A stretch of 64,000 bases of DNA, taken from positions 124,001 through 188,000 of the forward strand of contig CAKVID010000002.1 of NCBI GenBank assembly GCA_934754355.1, read 5' to 3'. This document shows, piece by piece, positions 40,401 to 47,670 of the stretch (position 1 is its first letter; every line of letters starts with the position of its first letter). The notes under the pieces are model-generated. The model did no database searches. It saw only the letters and a list, made by a program, of their open reading frames with translations, and was not told the origin of the DNA. The DNA is from an uncultured Clostridia bacterium. GTDB lineage: Bacteria; Bacillota; Clostridia; Christensenellales; UBA1242. Both the position numbers and the translations under genes were made by a program.

Positions 40401-41837
40401 CAAGTCAAATCTGACTTAAGTATATTTGTACAATTGTATGAATTGAAGAAAGATGGAGATACTCCATATGCAAAATTTAGAATTTACTCTAAGAACAAAG
40501 AAAACAAAGACTACACTTATAGATTTGTAAAAGTTTATTTCTTAGACAATACCAATTATAATTTAGCAAGTATTCTAGTATCTAATGTTGTAACATCGCT
40601 TAATGATACTAATGCTAAGAATAATAATATTTATGGTACAAGTGCTGTAATTAAACGCCCTGACAAAAATTTGTATGTGGCATTCAAATTCAAAGACACA
40701 ACTAATTCGACTAAATATGTAGATGGCAACACGATGTTTGTCGAGAGATACTTTAATGGTCAATTAATTGAGACTATTAACTACACCAATATTTCTGAAC
40801 AAACAGAAGCAAAATTTACACTATCTCAAGTTGGATTACATAAATTTGTAATTAGAGACTTGGCAGGTAGAATTCAAACATTTGGTAATGATAGTACAAG
40901 CGCCGATAATCTTCAAATATATTTAATTAATCAAATATTATTTGAAGTAAATGGAAGTTCCCCTATTGATAACCAGATATTCAATAGTAAAGTTACTATC
41001 AAAATCAAATCTGAACTTGCAGGTGTTACACTTTATAATACCAACACACTTGGTGTTAAAGTAACTAGAAATGGAGAAGAAATCACGGTTACAGACAATG
41101 GAGAATTTACTTTCAGCGAACCTGGTTCATACGCTGTAAACATTAATGCTACAACAGTGCTTGCTGACCAAGAAATTTCTACTACCTACAAATTTGTAAT
41201 AGTAAAAACAGATATTGCAAATAAGAGTTTCAATATTTCCAAAGGTACAGGCTTTGAAATAGATAAAGTATTTAAAATTGTAAATAATGAAAGATTAGAG
41301 ATGACCGAGCAATTCAAAAACGGTGACCATGGCGAAGAAATTAATTCGGGAAGTTTGCTATGGATAACTGCTGGAAATCAAGGTAATAGCGTATTTGAAA
41401 TATCTTTGAAATATTACAATCAAACAATCAAAGATTACGAATATTTCACTTTCAATGTATGGCTAAATAATGACCAACCAGTAATTATATCTAGTATTCC
41501 TAATGGAAGTGCAACCAAAGAAGCAATACTTCTTAACCTAAATCCAGGAATTATATATTCACAAGTTGGTAGATGTAAAATACTTATTAATGATAGAGAA
41601 TACTTAACTATTGATGATAGTAGTGAAAGAAATGTAGAAACAATCACTATCACACAGAAAGGTACTTACACAATTACAATCGTTTCTGAAGATGGCACTT
41701 TGATTAGTTCTTACAAATATACTAAGAATGACCCTATTAGTAATACAACTAAGATTATACTTATCTGCGTATCAATTGGCGTTGTAGTGCTTGTAGTATT
41801 ATTCTTGTTGATAAGAAGAAAAGGTAGATATAGATAA
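31443..41837 (+). CDS. Giant (3464 aa) membrane-anchored surface protein with Ig-like repeats
   Basis: A single uninterrupted 10.4-kb frame; the ATG has GGAGA 8-12 bases upstream. N-terminal basic residues and a hydrophobic segment (about 14-36) form a signal peptide or anchor. The C-terminus is a hydrophobic helix followed by RRKGRYR, a stop-transfer end, so most of the chain should face outside. The ectodomain is rich in Asn, Ser, Thr and Tyr. It contains repeated Ig-like units recognisable by D-x(2,3)-P-type boundaries (IIDNSSPKMEI, YDVTTPRFKL, SIDRNKPEYN) and (D/E)xAGN turns (VDEAGNECRY, QDEAGNYRVY, RDLAGRIQTF). These patterns are usual in bacterial adhesion-type Ig folds. It has no LPXTG motif and no GLUG repeats, so it differs from the two giant lipoproteins. 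Adhesion is the likely role; no enzyme motif was seen. Confidence 0.9.
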   Translation: MESKKFNWNKILSGLIASIGIILVCLFIGICFFVPVNISAKALTKKDIKDSNIYFVAAKTKIKTATNYEMVRLTDSSGNYFNSFQYKYDQSLAKTPLFMRTNSSNKLNSYSSGLGNINLTSGSQYLSLYEDYKSEKVVRTEFIPTNVTSYQNSITGNIEDVFYDEADENDFVMLDNYNSYASTYNGGTKPFSVENFYLAFGTPYIDEVDGNHTTPINTLSVTGKLYSNGQEYNLVLNNPSSAPMTENTDGYKSFYWHQYFDLSSLQAYKDNQGTPSSKYSIKNEQGRYDITFRFIKYTLNGDGNWEVGDKTEQVFTYSFYLLDSANYDSIPTIGNATLGAISNNDTSEYFYNFTTDYPYITYDPSKFNLSYIRENREITENITSTFSVGTYSIDGKIYPKGIITYSNGNVNKKQVVILAYYNDDKTLAEYLYLSNNTRNTISIPSTYSQIQTLVDNRSLDFEYKVTYKLDKVTSGSETKYITTKYYTNDYNKKELSQTSDNYDTTTSQTEYVRVDGDNYYYSSNGNSEEKIAEIIKSEGNIVTNLYVTNSLLKKTNNIKTLDKLNNLDTLNIDLNNVGFEYTLKFDDLGIYNFNYNYNCVVYKDAQNKEVITNQLGSATNSSNSANILKVKDIALNYTKNDSTTPVTQTNNIVLNIWGYLSVDNKVTLNGIEYSFDANTQKLTFNDGNDVIVDISNTNNAREAVLGNAKAQANYTINVDENGQNYLNIAYEIASINVSKSQTKYISQKESEDYVINYEDTITSTISIRNDNQSGNKISSSLISGNGDTSLTAKWQNVINLFNYLEAKDESNKEYHLNYTTIEYSTTSPNISSDELHIFGSMSYFNKDDSNAINTDSNNGKSKLRQEDIRLKTNYVSDITKYVKSSKGYFSKSYDATTDFKNIVDGDKQGLVNVAIKNGLDANNIIVTDITPIFWKNLSSLLYNDKVSRSYIYRYTNYKITNDGYIDYGTNCITNLYTKDTYCHQDGLYEIVVLYKYDGFKSLSNDYDYGNTLFYQIYTFIIDNSSPKMEIKVQDTDDIDNDNDTEEYITNLGINKYTNKNIEISWNIPTYFQNDVYIDIERLSFSNTREFKATYKQGNITTETDSNNYASKTTKFKTPALYDKKYCVNIISDEIACNGNYKITLHYSSQGNSTSTEEFVIDKQNIEGMRVLPAVQNANGTYSTNEDNQYYTPGKQIINYNFTFRYNPKASKAKIYTYWYRIDLISTTEFDNLLDVGDDESAITTTFKVNGKDTDSYEYGNQYIYNYNNDQTVLNANYFTSNSSAIYLFKMVDEAGNECRYVVFYDVTTPRFKLNPAPKNNIINDTTELIWGDYKAIKIETPAGFTFDNTKLLNHYSKNVDIANSLEEVLTYINSSNSSYPTSKNFNDTKVQAIGGNLYMLLPISAVTINDVSPSTLNVTNSTTYVDFVGNNIPDNYYFFPTNPVKDDQINIGSYSSPIYKNLSGTPTYLSAINSDLQSFNRFISANYTEGLDTIWVNGTIGKGEFTYQIFDGQRNKIEGYVWLTLDKTQTYAYGIFDSKTPDDPSKATSITGEEGSYALNKLYISSLQATTETQQIPDYTLTYRFFELNDDLYENLYNNYYIYNVQIINSESTDKPTNITITGSQTYLQLIYRHNTNSSDYLTYYVELTNEDGQPSAKHSYPYDIEGIAGEPNSSGNPQHIYSVNKSTYTIDEGDGNLRLFSKIINPTPDATGKTDIVTQEGLYIFKRMYTNPSIDLGLDTRIVYYLYYVDRTGIINVTTLNSISKQLMSDKQDFGFVLGSDYKNENLKKYINSDYLSNAQSAKDVNSTSSNTYNNISNLFTTNKILVQFNLTADKYNFAAFINKFSDAIDNKIDSNNTWDNDTKQAIKNYSNVFLFNPYFSSNLYKIDLTLAKGSVNIINESETDRNLIYNVSAINNYLKGSYSTGDTRDNSFNLFLQDSNSNAYNIYLKDNSGYRLWKDGALVDSNYNANELDISFYIKHNAPTGDSYGKYYGRHNYDEDQNSGHSIPINEYVDEDGKIQITYALLEKYLQNGQLEPLSLNYKEERMNGANGRYVKLYSTNNESLIFTFDITQDDTQAQIDPNNIKIYKGSMNDSNLIFNRVNGENIGTSLVSASRMTTSIFTNVINGITKYAIVVFDNNLDEILNEDEQAYSNYRLLDKEHNPDSENYFIQINYVGDRSNYIQEDNNGNRISFFSTTFEVSIDRNKPEYNLTKLMSLDKYVYNNSITTPSTSNYTSVFESYKKFYNFKLDTAFNFERSDLENYFFALDYRKDSSFIFESIDELDSNGGIFIRNVSGTNYKFSKTPDDYKSYYEATYLPGNPQFSPSRATTLTKYSDITISDSSIYYYIAYGALSDNANDKTLRAYDLMKFLQVNNYYEIIEQDEAGNYRVYGVYLPDYLNTTVRFEYKENTNSDVKSGSLNYNSNPTIPNISGIDFAITYYNTSDYFVKANLTINSTRLKETLSIYYSPKDETIYIKTSSNLIRDKFKNISIADYNTRFIEIINNQIKTYNDMTSSKDSNYYTQYGYVINLVLVDRLGIKSSISDTKLFDYDFTYNVAGSILEPIFKNNANNFNMIIPAMQGTTYIEQVSASIFQGGWSPKDPDDMSNSFSKTANELKKGTTYTLNKGVYKFVITDNFKRTNTYFYEFGTNTQSGGLLNFTDKYVDYTDGYTYTAKTANFVYDNSIYDIFIKFIGESGEIEYPDSDTNPHIVYSSNKSYSASDLRQYGMSVATIDNITTISFYGVTDLTKYHIKTIPASISSQFDYTWGAEKDSNEYLVYDRKLAIYTAIQSPIIRNSSGNILDTSEHLNLSEDFVVTTAWTNGYSQDRQINFDSKIYLERTYTQNNILRTERFTNSDTYSITKQGEYTAYVINALNNRSEAISFSRGDSEVGIYSVLNIANKTSSKLNPSAKVTSDNYETEDENRTLIEFNYFTTIDFFSFKDLSTNEIIEPSILVSRDEDDTFSSIENIAINRNTNKYMDIQVKSDLSIFVQLYELKKDGDTPYAKFRIYSKNKENKDYTYRFVKVYFLDNTNYNLASILVSNVVTSLNDTNAKNNNIYGTSAVIKRPDKNLYVAFKFKDTTNSTKYVDGNTMFVERYFNGQLIETINYTNISEQTEAKFTLSQVGLHKFVIRDLAGRIQTFGNDSTSADNLQIYLINQILFEVNGSSPIDNQIFNSKVTIKIKSELAGVTLYNTNTLGVKVTRNGEEITVTDNGEFTFSEPGSYAVNINATTVLADQEISTTYKFVIVKTDIANKSFNISKGTGFEIDKVFKIVNNERLEMTEQFKNGDHGEEINSGSLLWITAGNQGNSVFEISLKYYNQTIKDYEYFTFNVWLNNDQPVIISSIPNGSATKEAILLNLNPGIIYSQVGRCKILINDREYLTIDDSSERNVETITITQKGTYTITIVSEDGTLISSYKYTKNDPISNTTKIILICVSIGVVVLVVLFLLIRRKGRYR

Positions 41838-41846
41838 AAATACCAA

Positions 41847-41882
41847 AAAAAAGAACATAATTTATTTATGTTCTTTTTTTAT
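41847..41882 (+). terminator. Terminator of the 3464-aa gene
   Basis: An A-tract, GAACATAA, loop, TTATGTTC and a T-tract, ten bases past the stop codon. Confidence 0.9.
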
Positions 41883-41915
41883 TTTCTTTACTAAGGAGCA
41901 TATTTAAGATATACT

Positions 41916-42743
41916 ATGTGTATGGAAAGAACACATAATAACAATAATTATACCCTAATTACAGGTGCTACAGGTGGGCTTGGCAATGCTTTTGTACACG
42001 AAGTAATTAAGAGTACTAAGAATATAATTATAACTTCAACTAGTTTTGATAAAATAGACAAATTAAAAAAGCAAATTTTGGATATTGATAATAGCATCAA
42101 TATTCAAACATTCAAATGTAATTTTTTAATCAAAGAAGATTTGGAAGCATTAATAGATTTTATTCAAGATAATAATTTCACTATTGATACTCTTATAAAT
42201 AACGCAGGATTTATTTGCGAAGGAAGTTCCAAATATTCAAGTGTGGAAACCTTAGAAAATTGTCTGAGAGTAAATAATTTGGGAACTATCTTCTTAACCA
42301 AAAGCATTCTAGATATTCATGACAATAGCAACCATTTAGATATAATCACAGTTAGTAGTCTTGCTGGGAATTACCCTTTGCCTTATATGGCAATCTACTC
42401 TGCTTCTAAGGCTTGCCTGAAAAATTATATGTTAGCCATAAGAGAAGAATACAAGAAAGACAATGTTAATATCTTGGTTGTTTTGCCAGGAGCAATAGCA
42501 ACATCAGATAGCATGAAGGAAGCAATTGAAGCACAAGGTTTCAAGGGAAAATTATCTGCGGTAACGCCAGCCAAGATTGCCAAAAATTCTCTAAAGAAAG
42601 TTAGAAAAAACAAGTCTATTTATATACCCGGTTGGTTCAATAAACTAACAGATATAGTAAGCAAGATAACTCCACTATCCCTTCAAATCAAGGTTGCAGG
42701 CAAGATGTGGAAGAAATCTCAAGCAAAAAGAAATATAAAATAA
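41916..42743 (+). CDS. Short-chain dehydrogenase/reductase (SDR)
   Basis: 275 residues with classical SDR motifs: cofactor loop TGATGGLG (16-23), NNAG (95-98), a Ser pair at 147-148, and catalytic Tyr161-x3-Lys165 in YSASK. These define an NAD(P)-dependent oxidoreductase of the YqjQ/DltE-like group, some of which act on lipids or sugars. The C-terminal part (about 230-275) is basic and may touch the membrane. The substrate cannot be told from sequence. The AAGGAG ribosome site lies 17 bases before the first ATG, longer than usual; a second in-frame ATG lies two codons later (41922). It follows the terminator of the giant gene, and its own terminator follows. Confidence 0.88.
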   Translation: MCMERTHNNNNYTLITGATGGLGNAFVHEVIKSTKNIIITSTSFDKIDKLKKQILDIDNSINIQTFKCNFLIKEDLEALIDFIQDNNFTIDTLINNAGFICEGSSKYSSVETLENCLRVNNLGTIFLTKSILDIHDNSNHLDIITVSSLAGNYPLPYMAIYSASKACLKNYMLAIREEYKKDNVNILVVLPGAIATSDSMKEAIEAQGFKGKLSAVTPAKIAKNSLKKVRKNKSIYIPGWFNKLTDIVSKITPLSLQIKVAGKMWKKSQAKRNIK

Positions 42744-42782
42744 TTAGAAATTGATATCTTGATAATTAGAAATTGATATCTT
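42741..42782 (+). repeat. Two direct copies of a 20-bp sequence at the end of the SDR gene
   Basis: TAATTAGAAATTGATATCTT occurs at 42741-42760 and 42763-42782. The first copy contains the stop codon of the SDR gene. Probably a local slippage duplication. Confidence 0.85.
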
Positions 42783-42789
42783 AATGCAA

Positions 42790-42825
42790 AGAAGCACTCT
42801 ACATTTATTAGAGTGCTTCTTCTTT
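42790..42825. terminator. Hairpin between convergent SDR and GNAT genes
   Basis: AGAAGCACTCT and AGAGTGCTTCT form an 11-bp stem. The T-run downstream is interrupted (TCTTTAATT), so it is slightly weaker than the others. Confidence 0.75.
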
Positions 42826-42863
42826 AATTAATTACTTACCAAAGCATTTATTTTACTTTGTCA

Positions 42864-44141
42864 TTACTTACTAGCCACTTTCTTAGTTGCTGTTTTCTTG
42901 GTTGCCTTTTGTGCTGTAGATTTACTCTTAGTTGCCTTTATAGATGTTGATTTTTTAGTAGATTTAGAAGTGTTTGATTTCTTTGCTGTTTTATTTGTAG
43001 ACTGAGGATTTTCTTCTACTAAAGATTTTATAAAGCATCTATATCTTTTGTGATTAGTTACATCGTCAAAATTTTTCCAAGTTTGTAAAATTTTGTGATT
43101 TGTCTCCAAAGATTGATTAGTTTCTACCGAAGTGATACCCATTTCCTTGGCTGCACTAATTATATAATCAAGAATTATTGCAGGAATGCCCTTGCCTTGA
43201 TATTTCTTTCTAACGCCTACTAGTCCAAAATCTACTAGAGGAGAATGACTCCTTGCGTACAATATTCTAAATACTCCTGTTGGAAATAATTTACCTTTTG
43301 ACTTCTGCACTGCATTAGCCAAACTTGGCAAAGCAAAACCAAATGCAATTATATTCTCGTGTTCATCAAGAAGAGTAATTATAAATTTAACATTGATAAT
43401 TAAATTAAATTGGTCAATAATTTGCTTTCTTAGTTTTGCATTATAAGGGATTACTCCATACAAATCCCCGTATGCCTCATCTAATAAATCAAAAATTCCA
43501 TCTTTATACTTTGCTAGATATTCTTTCTTATTCTTGGCAGTTGCAATATGAAGATTATATTTTTGCATTGTCATATCGGCAATTTTTTTAATTCTAGGGT
43601 TTGTTTCTTTTGGCAAATTAATTCTAAATGCAAGATAATCTATTTCTTTGGCATAGCCCAATTTCTCTAGATAGTCTTTGTAATAAGGAAAATTATAATT
43701 CTCTTCAAATGTAGCAAGTTGGTCAAAGCCCTCTATAAGTAGTCCTTCTCTATCCAAATCATGGAAACCTAATGGTCCATGTATTGTATCCATGCCTTTC
43801 TCTTTTGCCCATTTCTCAACGGCTTCTATCAATGCTTTGGCTACTTCAAAGTCCTCTACAAAGTCTAATCTTCCAAATCTAACTCTCTTAGAATTAGTCT
43901 TCTTATTATATACTTTCTGAACTATTCCGCAAACCCTTCCTGCAACTTCTCCATCTTTCATTGCTAGATAGAACACTATGTCGCATTCATCATAAGACAC
44001 ATTTTTCTCTGGGTCAAACCAATTTAATTCATCACTTCTAAGCGGGTGCACATAGAATTTATTATCTTTATATAATTTTGTTGGAAAATCAACAAATTGT
44101 TTTTTTTGTTTTTTTGTTTTTACTTCAACTATTTCTATCAT
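42864..44141 (-). CDS. Double-GNAT-domain acetyltransferase-like protein with histone-H1-like tail
   Basis: 425 residues. Residues 1-190 have a GNAT-like layout (VRFGRLDFVEDFEVAKALIEAVEKWAKEKG, then GPLGFHDLDREGLLIEGFDQ), as in a family of large uncharacterised N-acetyltransferases. Residues about 190-370 form a second GNAT domain with an acetyl-CoA-loop-like VRKKYQGKGIPAIILDYI. The last 50 residues (from about 376) are Lys/Ser/Thr/Ala repeats (KKSTSIKATKSKSTAQKATK), an H1-like tail not usual for this family. The tail resembles that of the 115-aa protein at 29717-30064. The tail probably binds nucleic acids, ribosomes or the acidic wall. The substrate is unknown. Confidence 0.75.
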   Translation of the reverse strand: MIEIVEVKTKKQKKQFVDFPTKLYKDNKFYVHPLRSDELNWFDPEKNVSYDECDIVFYLAMKDGEVAGRVCGIVQKVYNKKTNSKRVRFGRLDFVEDFEVAKALIEAVEKWAKEKGMDTIHGPLGFHDLDREGLLIEGFDQLATFEENYNFPYYKDYLEKLGYAKEIDYLAFRINLPKETNPRIKKIADMTMQKYNLHIATAKNKKEYLAKYKDGIFDLLDEAYGDLYGVIPYNAKLRKQIIDQFNLIINVKFIITLLDEHENIIAFGFALPSLANAVQKSKGKLFPTGVFRILYARSHSPLVDFGLVGVRKKYQGKGIPAIILDYIISAAKEMGITSVETNQSLETNHKILQTWKNFDDVTNHKRYRCFIKSLVEENPQSTNKTAKKSNTSKSTKKSTSIKATKSKSTAQKATKKTATKKVASK

Positions 44142-44242
44142 ATACTTTTCTCTTCTTGGTGTTTAATTTACAAAAATTTTGATTAAAACTCTTATGTAAT
44201 CATTATATATTTATAACCATAAAAAAGCAAGTAATCAAAGCA

Positions 44243-44281
44243 AAAAAATAAAAGATAGCAATCTTTATACCTTACTATCTT
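44243..44281 (-). terminator. Terminator of the D,D-carboxypeptidase gene
   Basis: On the minus strand AAGATAG, a 16-base loop, CTATCTT and then a T-rich run. Confidence 0.75.
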
Positions 44282-44293
44282 ATATTTTAAATA

Positions 44294-45463
44294 TTATCTA
44301 AAAATATTAAAGTTGTCTATGACCTTAACTATCACATCTCCAAATTTTTGAGCCTCAACAGACGATGCAGAAATTAGCGGAATTTCTTTGATTACATTTC
44401 CGTCTTTATAAATTTTGGCAGTACCAACAACCGAGCCAATTTCAATTGGAGCACATATATTATCTATAATATCATACTCAATATTATAGGAAGAATTCTC
44501 CCCTCTTGCTTTAGTTAAATAATAATCATACATAGCACAAATATCTATACTATCAACTCTACCTCTATTTACTTTGATATTATTATTTACTAAATTTTCT
44601 TTACTTAATATTTTTTCACTTGTGAAATTTGCGAATGCATAGTTATATAATTCCATGCTCTCTTTAAATCTATTAGCCATAGTATCACAACCAAGAACAA
44701 CACAAGTCAAATGCAGATTATTCTTCTCTGCAGTTGAAGATAAGCAATATCCCGCTTCATCGGTATATCCAGTTTTACCGGTTAGGCAATTAGGATAATA
44801 TTTGATTAGCCTATTAGTATTAACCAATTCAGTTTCTCTACCGCTTGGGTGCACCAATTTATCTAGCCAAATTTTACAATCTTCTCTATAGATATCATAT
44901 CTACTTACAATATTAAGTAGTAGCGATGTATCATATGCTGTACTATATTGATTACCAGCAGAAAGACCCGTTGAATTGGCATAAAGCGTATTTTTCATAC
45001 CAATTTCTTGGGCTTTATCATTCATCATCTTTACAAAGTTACTTTCACTTCCGCCAATACTTTCTGCCAACACTATTGCACTATCGTTAGCAGATGCCAC
45101 AATTACACTTTTTAACAAATCACGAATTGAATACTCGCTTCCACTATCCAAAAATGCTTGACTACCTTCGGCGTCACACGCATATGCACTAGCAACTACT
45201 TTATCATCTAAATTTAGATGACCACTATCAATATGTTCTAGAGTTATAAGAGTTGTCATTAATTTACAGATACTAGCAACTTCATGTTTATCATTTGCAT
45301 TCTTCTCTATCAATACATTACCACTACTATCTAGTACTATATAACTTTTGGCAGTCATATCTGCAAAGTTCTCTTTTGCTAAAACAGTGTTATTATTATT
45401 AATACCAATTAGTATTATAGCAACCAACAATAGACTTATTATAGACACAAAATATTTTTTCAT
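44294..45463 (-). CDS. D-alanyl-D-alanine carboxypeptidase (penicillin-binding protein, S11 family)
   Basis: 389 residues with signal peptide (about 1-29). The penicillin-binding motifs are Ser64-x2-Lys67 (SICK), Ser124-Ala-Asn126 (SAN) and Lys230-Thr-Gly232 (KTG), spaced as in S11 enzymes (DacA/DacF/PBP5). It trims the terminal D-Ala from peptidoglycan pentapeptides outside the membrane. A C-terminal beta domain (about 285-385) follows. Whether it is the vegetative DacA or the sporulation-linked DacF type cannot be decided; sporulation genes elsewhere in the window allow either. It has a GGAG ribosome site, and its own terminator follows. Confidence 0.93.
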   Translation of the reverse strand: MKKYFVSIISLLLVAIILIGINNNNTVLAKENFADMTAKSYIVLDSSGNVLIEKNANDKHEVASICKLMTTLITLEHIDSGHLNLDDKVVASAYACDAEGSQAFLDSGSEYSIRDLLKSVIVASANDSAIVLAESIGGSESNFVKMMNDKAQEIGMKNTLYANSTGLSAGNQYSTAYDTSLLLNIVSRYDIYREDCKIWLDKLVHPSGRETELVNTNRLIKYYPNCLTGKTGYTDEAGYCLSSTAEKNNLHLTCVVLGCDTMANRFKESMELYNYAFANFTSEKILSKENLVNNNIKVNRGRVDSIDICAMYDYYLTKARGENSSYNIEYDIIDNICAPIEIGSVVGTAKIYKDGNVIKEIPLISASSVEAQKFGDVIVKVIDNFNIFR

Positions 45464-45519
45464 AAATTTACTCCATAATCATTTTTAATTATTTTGTGTC
45501 AAATTATATAAATTATGTA

Positions 45520-45579
45520 AAAAAAACTTTTTAAAAGTAATTAAGTCTTCATCATCAACTCTTGTACTTTTAAAAAGTT
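45520..45579 (-). terminator. Terminator of the 670-aa lipoprotein gene
   Basis: TACTTTTAAAAAGTT and its exact complement form a 15-bp stem around a 25-base loop (45525-45539, 45565-45579) followed by T residues on the minus strand. Confidence 0.8.
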
Positions 45580-45593
45580 ATTGATTTCATTAT

Positions 45594-47606
45594 TTATAGT
45601 GTAAACTCAAGTAAGTATAGAGGTGGAATTTTGCTCATAGCACTGCCACCTTTATTGTAGTAATTGAATACAAATTCCACATAATTATTATTTGTACTAT
45701 TGATAGAAATTTTGCTTTCAACGCCATTCAATTTGTCTTGAGAAGATGCTTTTTTCATACTAAATAATCTATTGCAAACTTTTAGTCTTCCACAATTAAT
45801 TTTCTCATTAGTTGTAGTTACATCATAAGATATAGATTTGAATGCTTCGTTAATTATATCAACTTTGTCTACAGAAGAGAATTTGTACGAAGCAGAAATT
45901 TCTTCGCTATCAAAAATTGATCCCATATTAGAATATTTATTGGTACTAGGAACATTTTGAATTACTAATCTTCCTGAATCAGTAACCATTAAGTCTTTTG
46001 TTGAAGATTGTTCGTTATCTCCTTTGGAAGAATCTTTGGAATTATTATCTATTACAGTACCATCTGGCAAAGTTACAGTGAATGAGCCATCATCAAATCT
46101 AAATTTCTCGTTCAAGTATTCTTTGCCACTCTCATCTATAATATTTGTTAATATCTCTAATTCTAATTCGCCTGTCTCAGTAGATAAGCACCAAGTAATA
46201 TTATTAATAGAAAAATTTTCTTTGGAGTATTTACTTTTATTAATATTTGGAATTAAGATAATTTTCTTAATCTTACGCAAACTTCCAACTTTAACTACAG
46301 CGTTTTCGATTTCATCTTGACTAGGTTGTTTAGAAGGGTCATATTCCTCTACTTCGTTTGGGTCTAATTTACTCCAGTCTTTATCTTCTCCACCAGACGA
46401 ATATTTAGATGCCTCCGCATCACAAATATCATTAATATTATCAAAGAATATATATTCATTTCTCTCAAGTATTGGAAATAATGTTTTATTGTAGAAACCA
46501 TTATAATTATCTAAATCAAAACAGTAATTTGAACCAACTTTTACATTGCCATCTATTATCAATTTGAAAGCATTAGAAACTAGTTCTGGCAATACTTTAT
46601 CGTAACCTTTGTATTTATCAAATATCTGATAATTTCCTTCATTTACTTCATTCAATGAATTTCCATTAAATACAATGTTTGCACCATCTATTGAATTATT
46701 GATATTGCTTTCACCTATAATAGAATAAGCCAAGAAATATAAAACATTCCACATATATTCTTCACTAAAGCCTATTGTAGAAATGTTCTCATTTGAAACA
46801 AGCCTTGAACTAAAATTTGAATATTTATTTTTTAAATTCTTAAGTGATGCACTCATTGAACTCTCGGAATCTAATCTTAGTTGTCCAAGACTACCTTCTA
46901 GAGTAATAGGATTAACATATATATATCTCAAAGCATTAGATATATCTTCTACAGTTATTGAATTATTTTTCCATGCTCTTTCTGCATTGATTTCTGTGTC
47001 GCTATATTTATACTCATAAGTTATATCATATTGAATATTGCCACTTGCATCTTTTATTACATTACCATCAGAATCTTTTTGCTCTGTTTTAATCTCTGTT
47101 CGTATAAATTTATAGCCACCATTCATGGCGTTTATATATTTAAGAGTACTAGTCTCATTGTATATAGTGGTTGTTACAACATCATTAAAATTAAAACTAG
47201 TACTACTGCCATAACCATCTATATTACCATTAAAAATACCGTCTCCATAGGCACTTTTTAATGAATTGCATAGTACTGTTGCAAGGGTCACAAATTGTCT
47301 ATTGATTAGTGTATTAAAACTAACCGACTTATCTAAAAAATTATCATAAAATGCTTCGGCATTATTATCTATATCATAGACACCAATTCCACCAAGTAAG
47401 ACATTATTATAATCAGATATTGTATCTTTAGATTTTCCTTCGTAAGGGTTTTCATACTTTATGTCATCGTCATCTGAAGGCTTATATCCACCTCCGCCTG
47501 CACCCATACCAACGCAAGCAGACATAGTAAAGCAAGAAAGAATAGACACAAGACCAATAGCAAGCGCCTTCAATAATCCCCTTTTTATCTTTTTCTTCTT
47601 CTCCAT
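45594..47606 (-). CDS. Large lipoprotein of unknown function
   Basis: About 670 residues. The start is uncertain: ATG at 47606 has GGGA six bases upstream, ATG at 47612 and GTG at 47618 are alternatives. Basic MEKKKKIKRG, a hydrophobic segment and a canonical lipobox MSAC mark an exported lipoprotein. After the Cys comes a Gly-rich, then an acidic linker (GMGAGGGGYKPSDDDD). The body is Asn/Ser/Tyr-rich with alpha and beta parts, a linker with SSKGDNEQSSTK (about residues 530-545), and a C-terminal beta-rich region. It has no repeats like the giant proteins and no enzyme motif I recognise. It lies next to, but is not clearly in an operon with, the D,D-carboxypeptidase gene; a terminator separates them. 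Confidence 0.8.
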   Translation of the reverse strand: MEKKKKIKRGLLKALAIGLVSILSCFTMSACVGMGAGGGGYKPSDDDDIKYENPYEGKSKDTISDYNNVLLGGIGVYDIDNNAEAFYDNFLDKSVSFNTLINRQFVTLATVLCNSLKSAYGDGIFNGNIDGYGSSTSFNFNDVVTTTIYNETSTLKYINAMNGGYKFIRTEIKTEQKDSDGNVIKDASGNIQYDITYEYKYSDTEINAERAWKNNSITVEDISNALRYIYVNPITLEGSLGQLRLDSESSMSASLKNLKNKYSNFSSRLVSNENISTIGFSEEYMWNVLYFLAYSIIGESNINNSIDGANIVFNGNSLNEVNEGNYQIFDKYKGYDKVLPELVSNAFKLIIDGNVKVGSNYCFDLDNYNGFYNKTLFPILERNEYIFFDNINDICDAEASKYSSGGEDKDWSKLDPNEVEEYDPSKQPSQDEIENAVVKVGSLRKIKKIILIPNINKSKYSKENFSINNITWCLSTETGELELEILTNIIDESGKEYLNEKFRFDDGSFTVTLPDGTVIDNNSKDSSKGDNEQSSTKDLMVTDSGRLVIQNVPSTNKYSNMGSIFDSEEISASYKFSSVDKVDIINEAFKSISYDVTTTNEKINCGRLKVCNRLFSMKKASSQDKLNGVESKISINSTNNNYVEFVFNYYNKGGSAMSKIPPLYLLEFTL

Positions 47607-47670
47607 ATCCATTCCCACATATTTTATCTTTAGTTTAGTTTAACACATTTTCAAAAATAAATCTAATATT

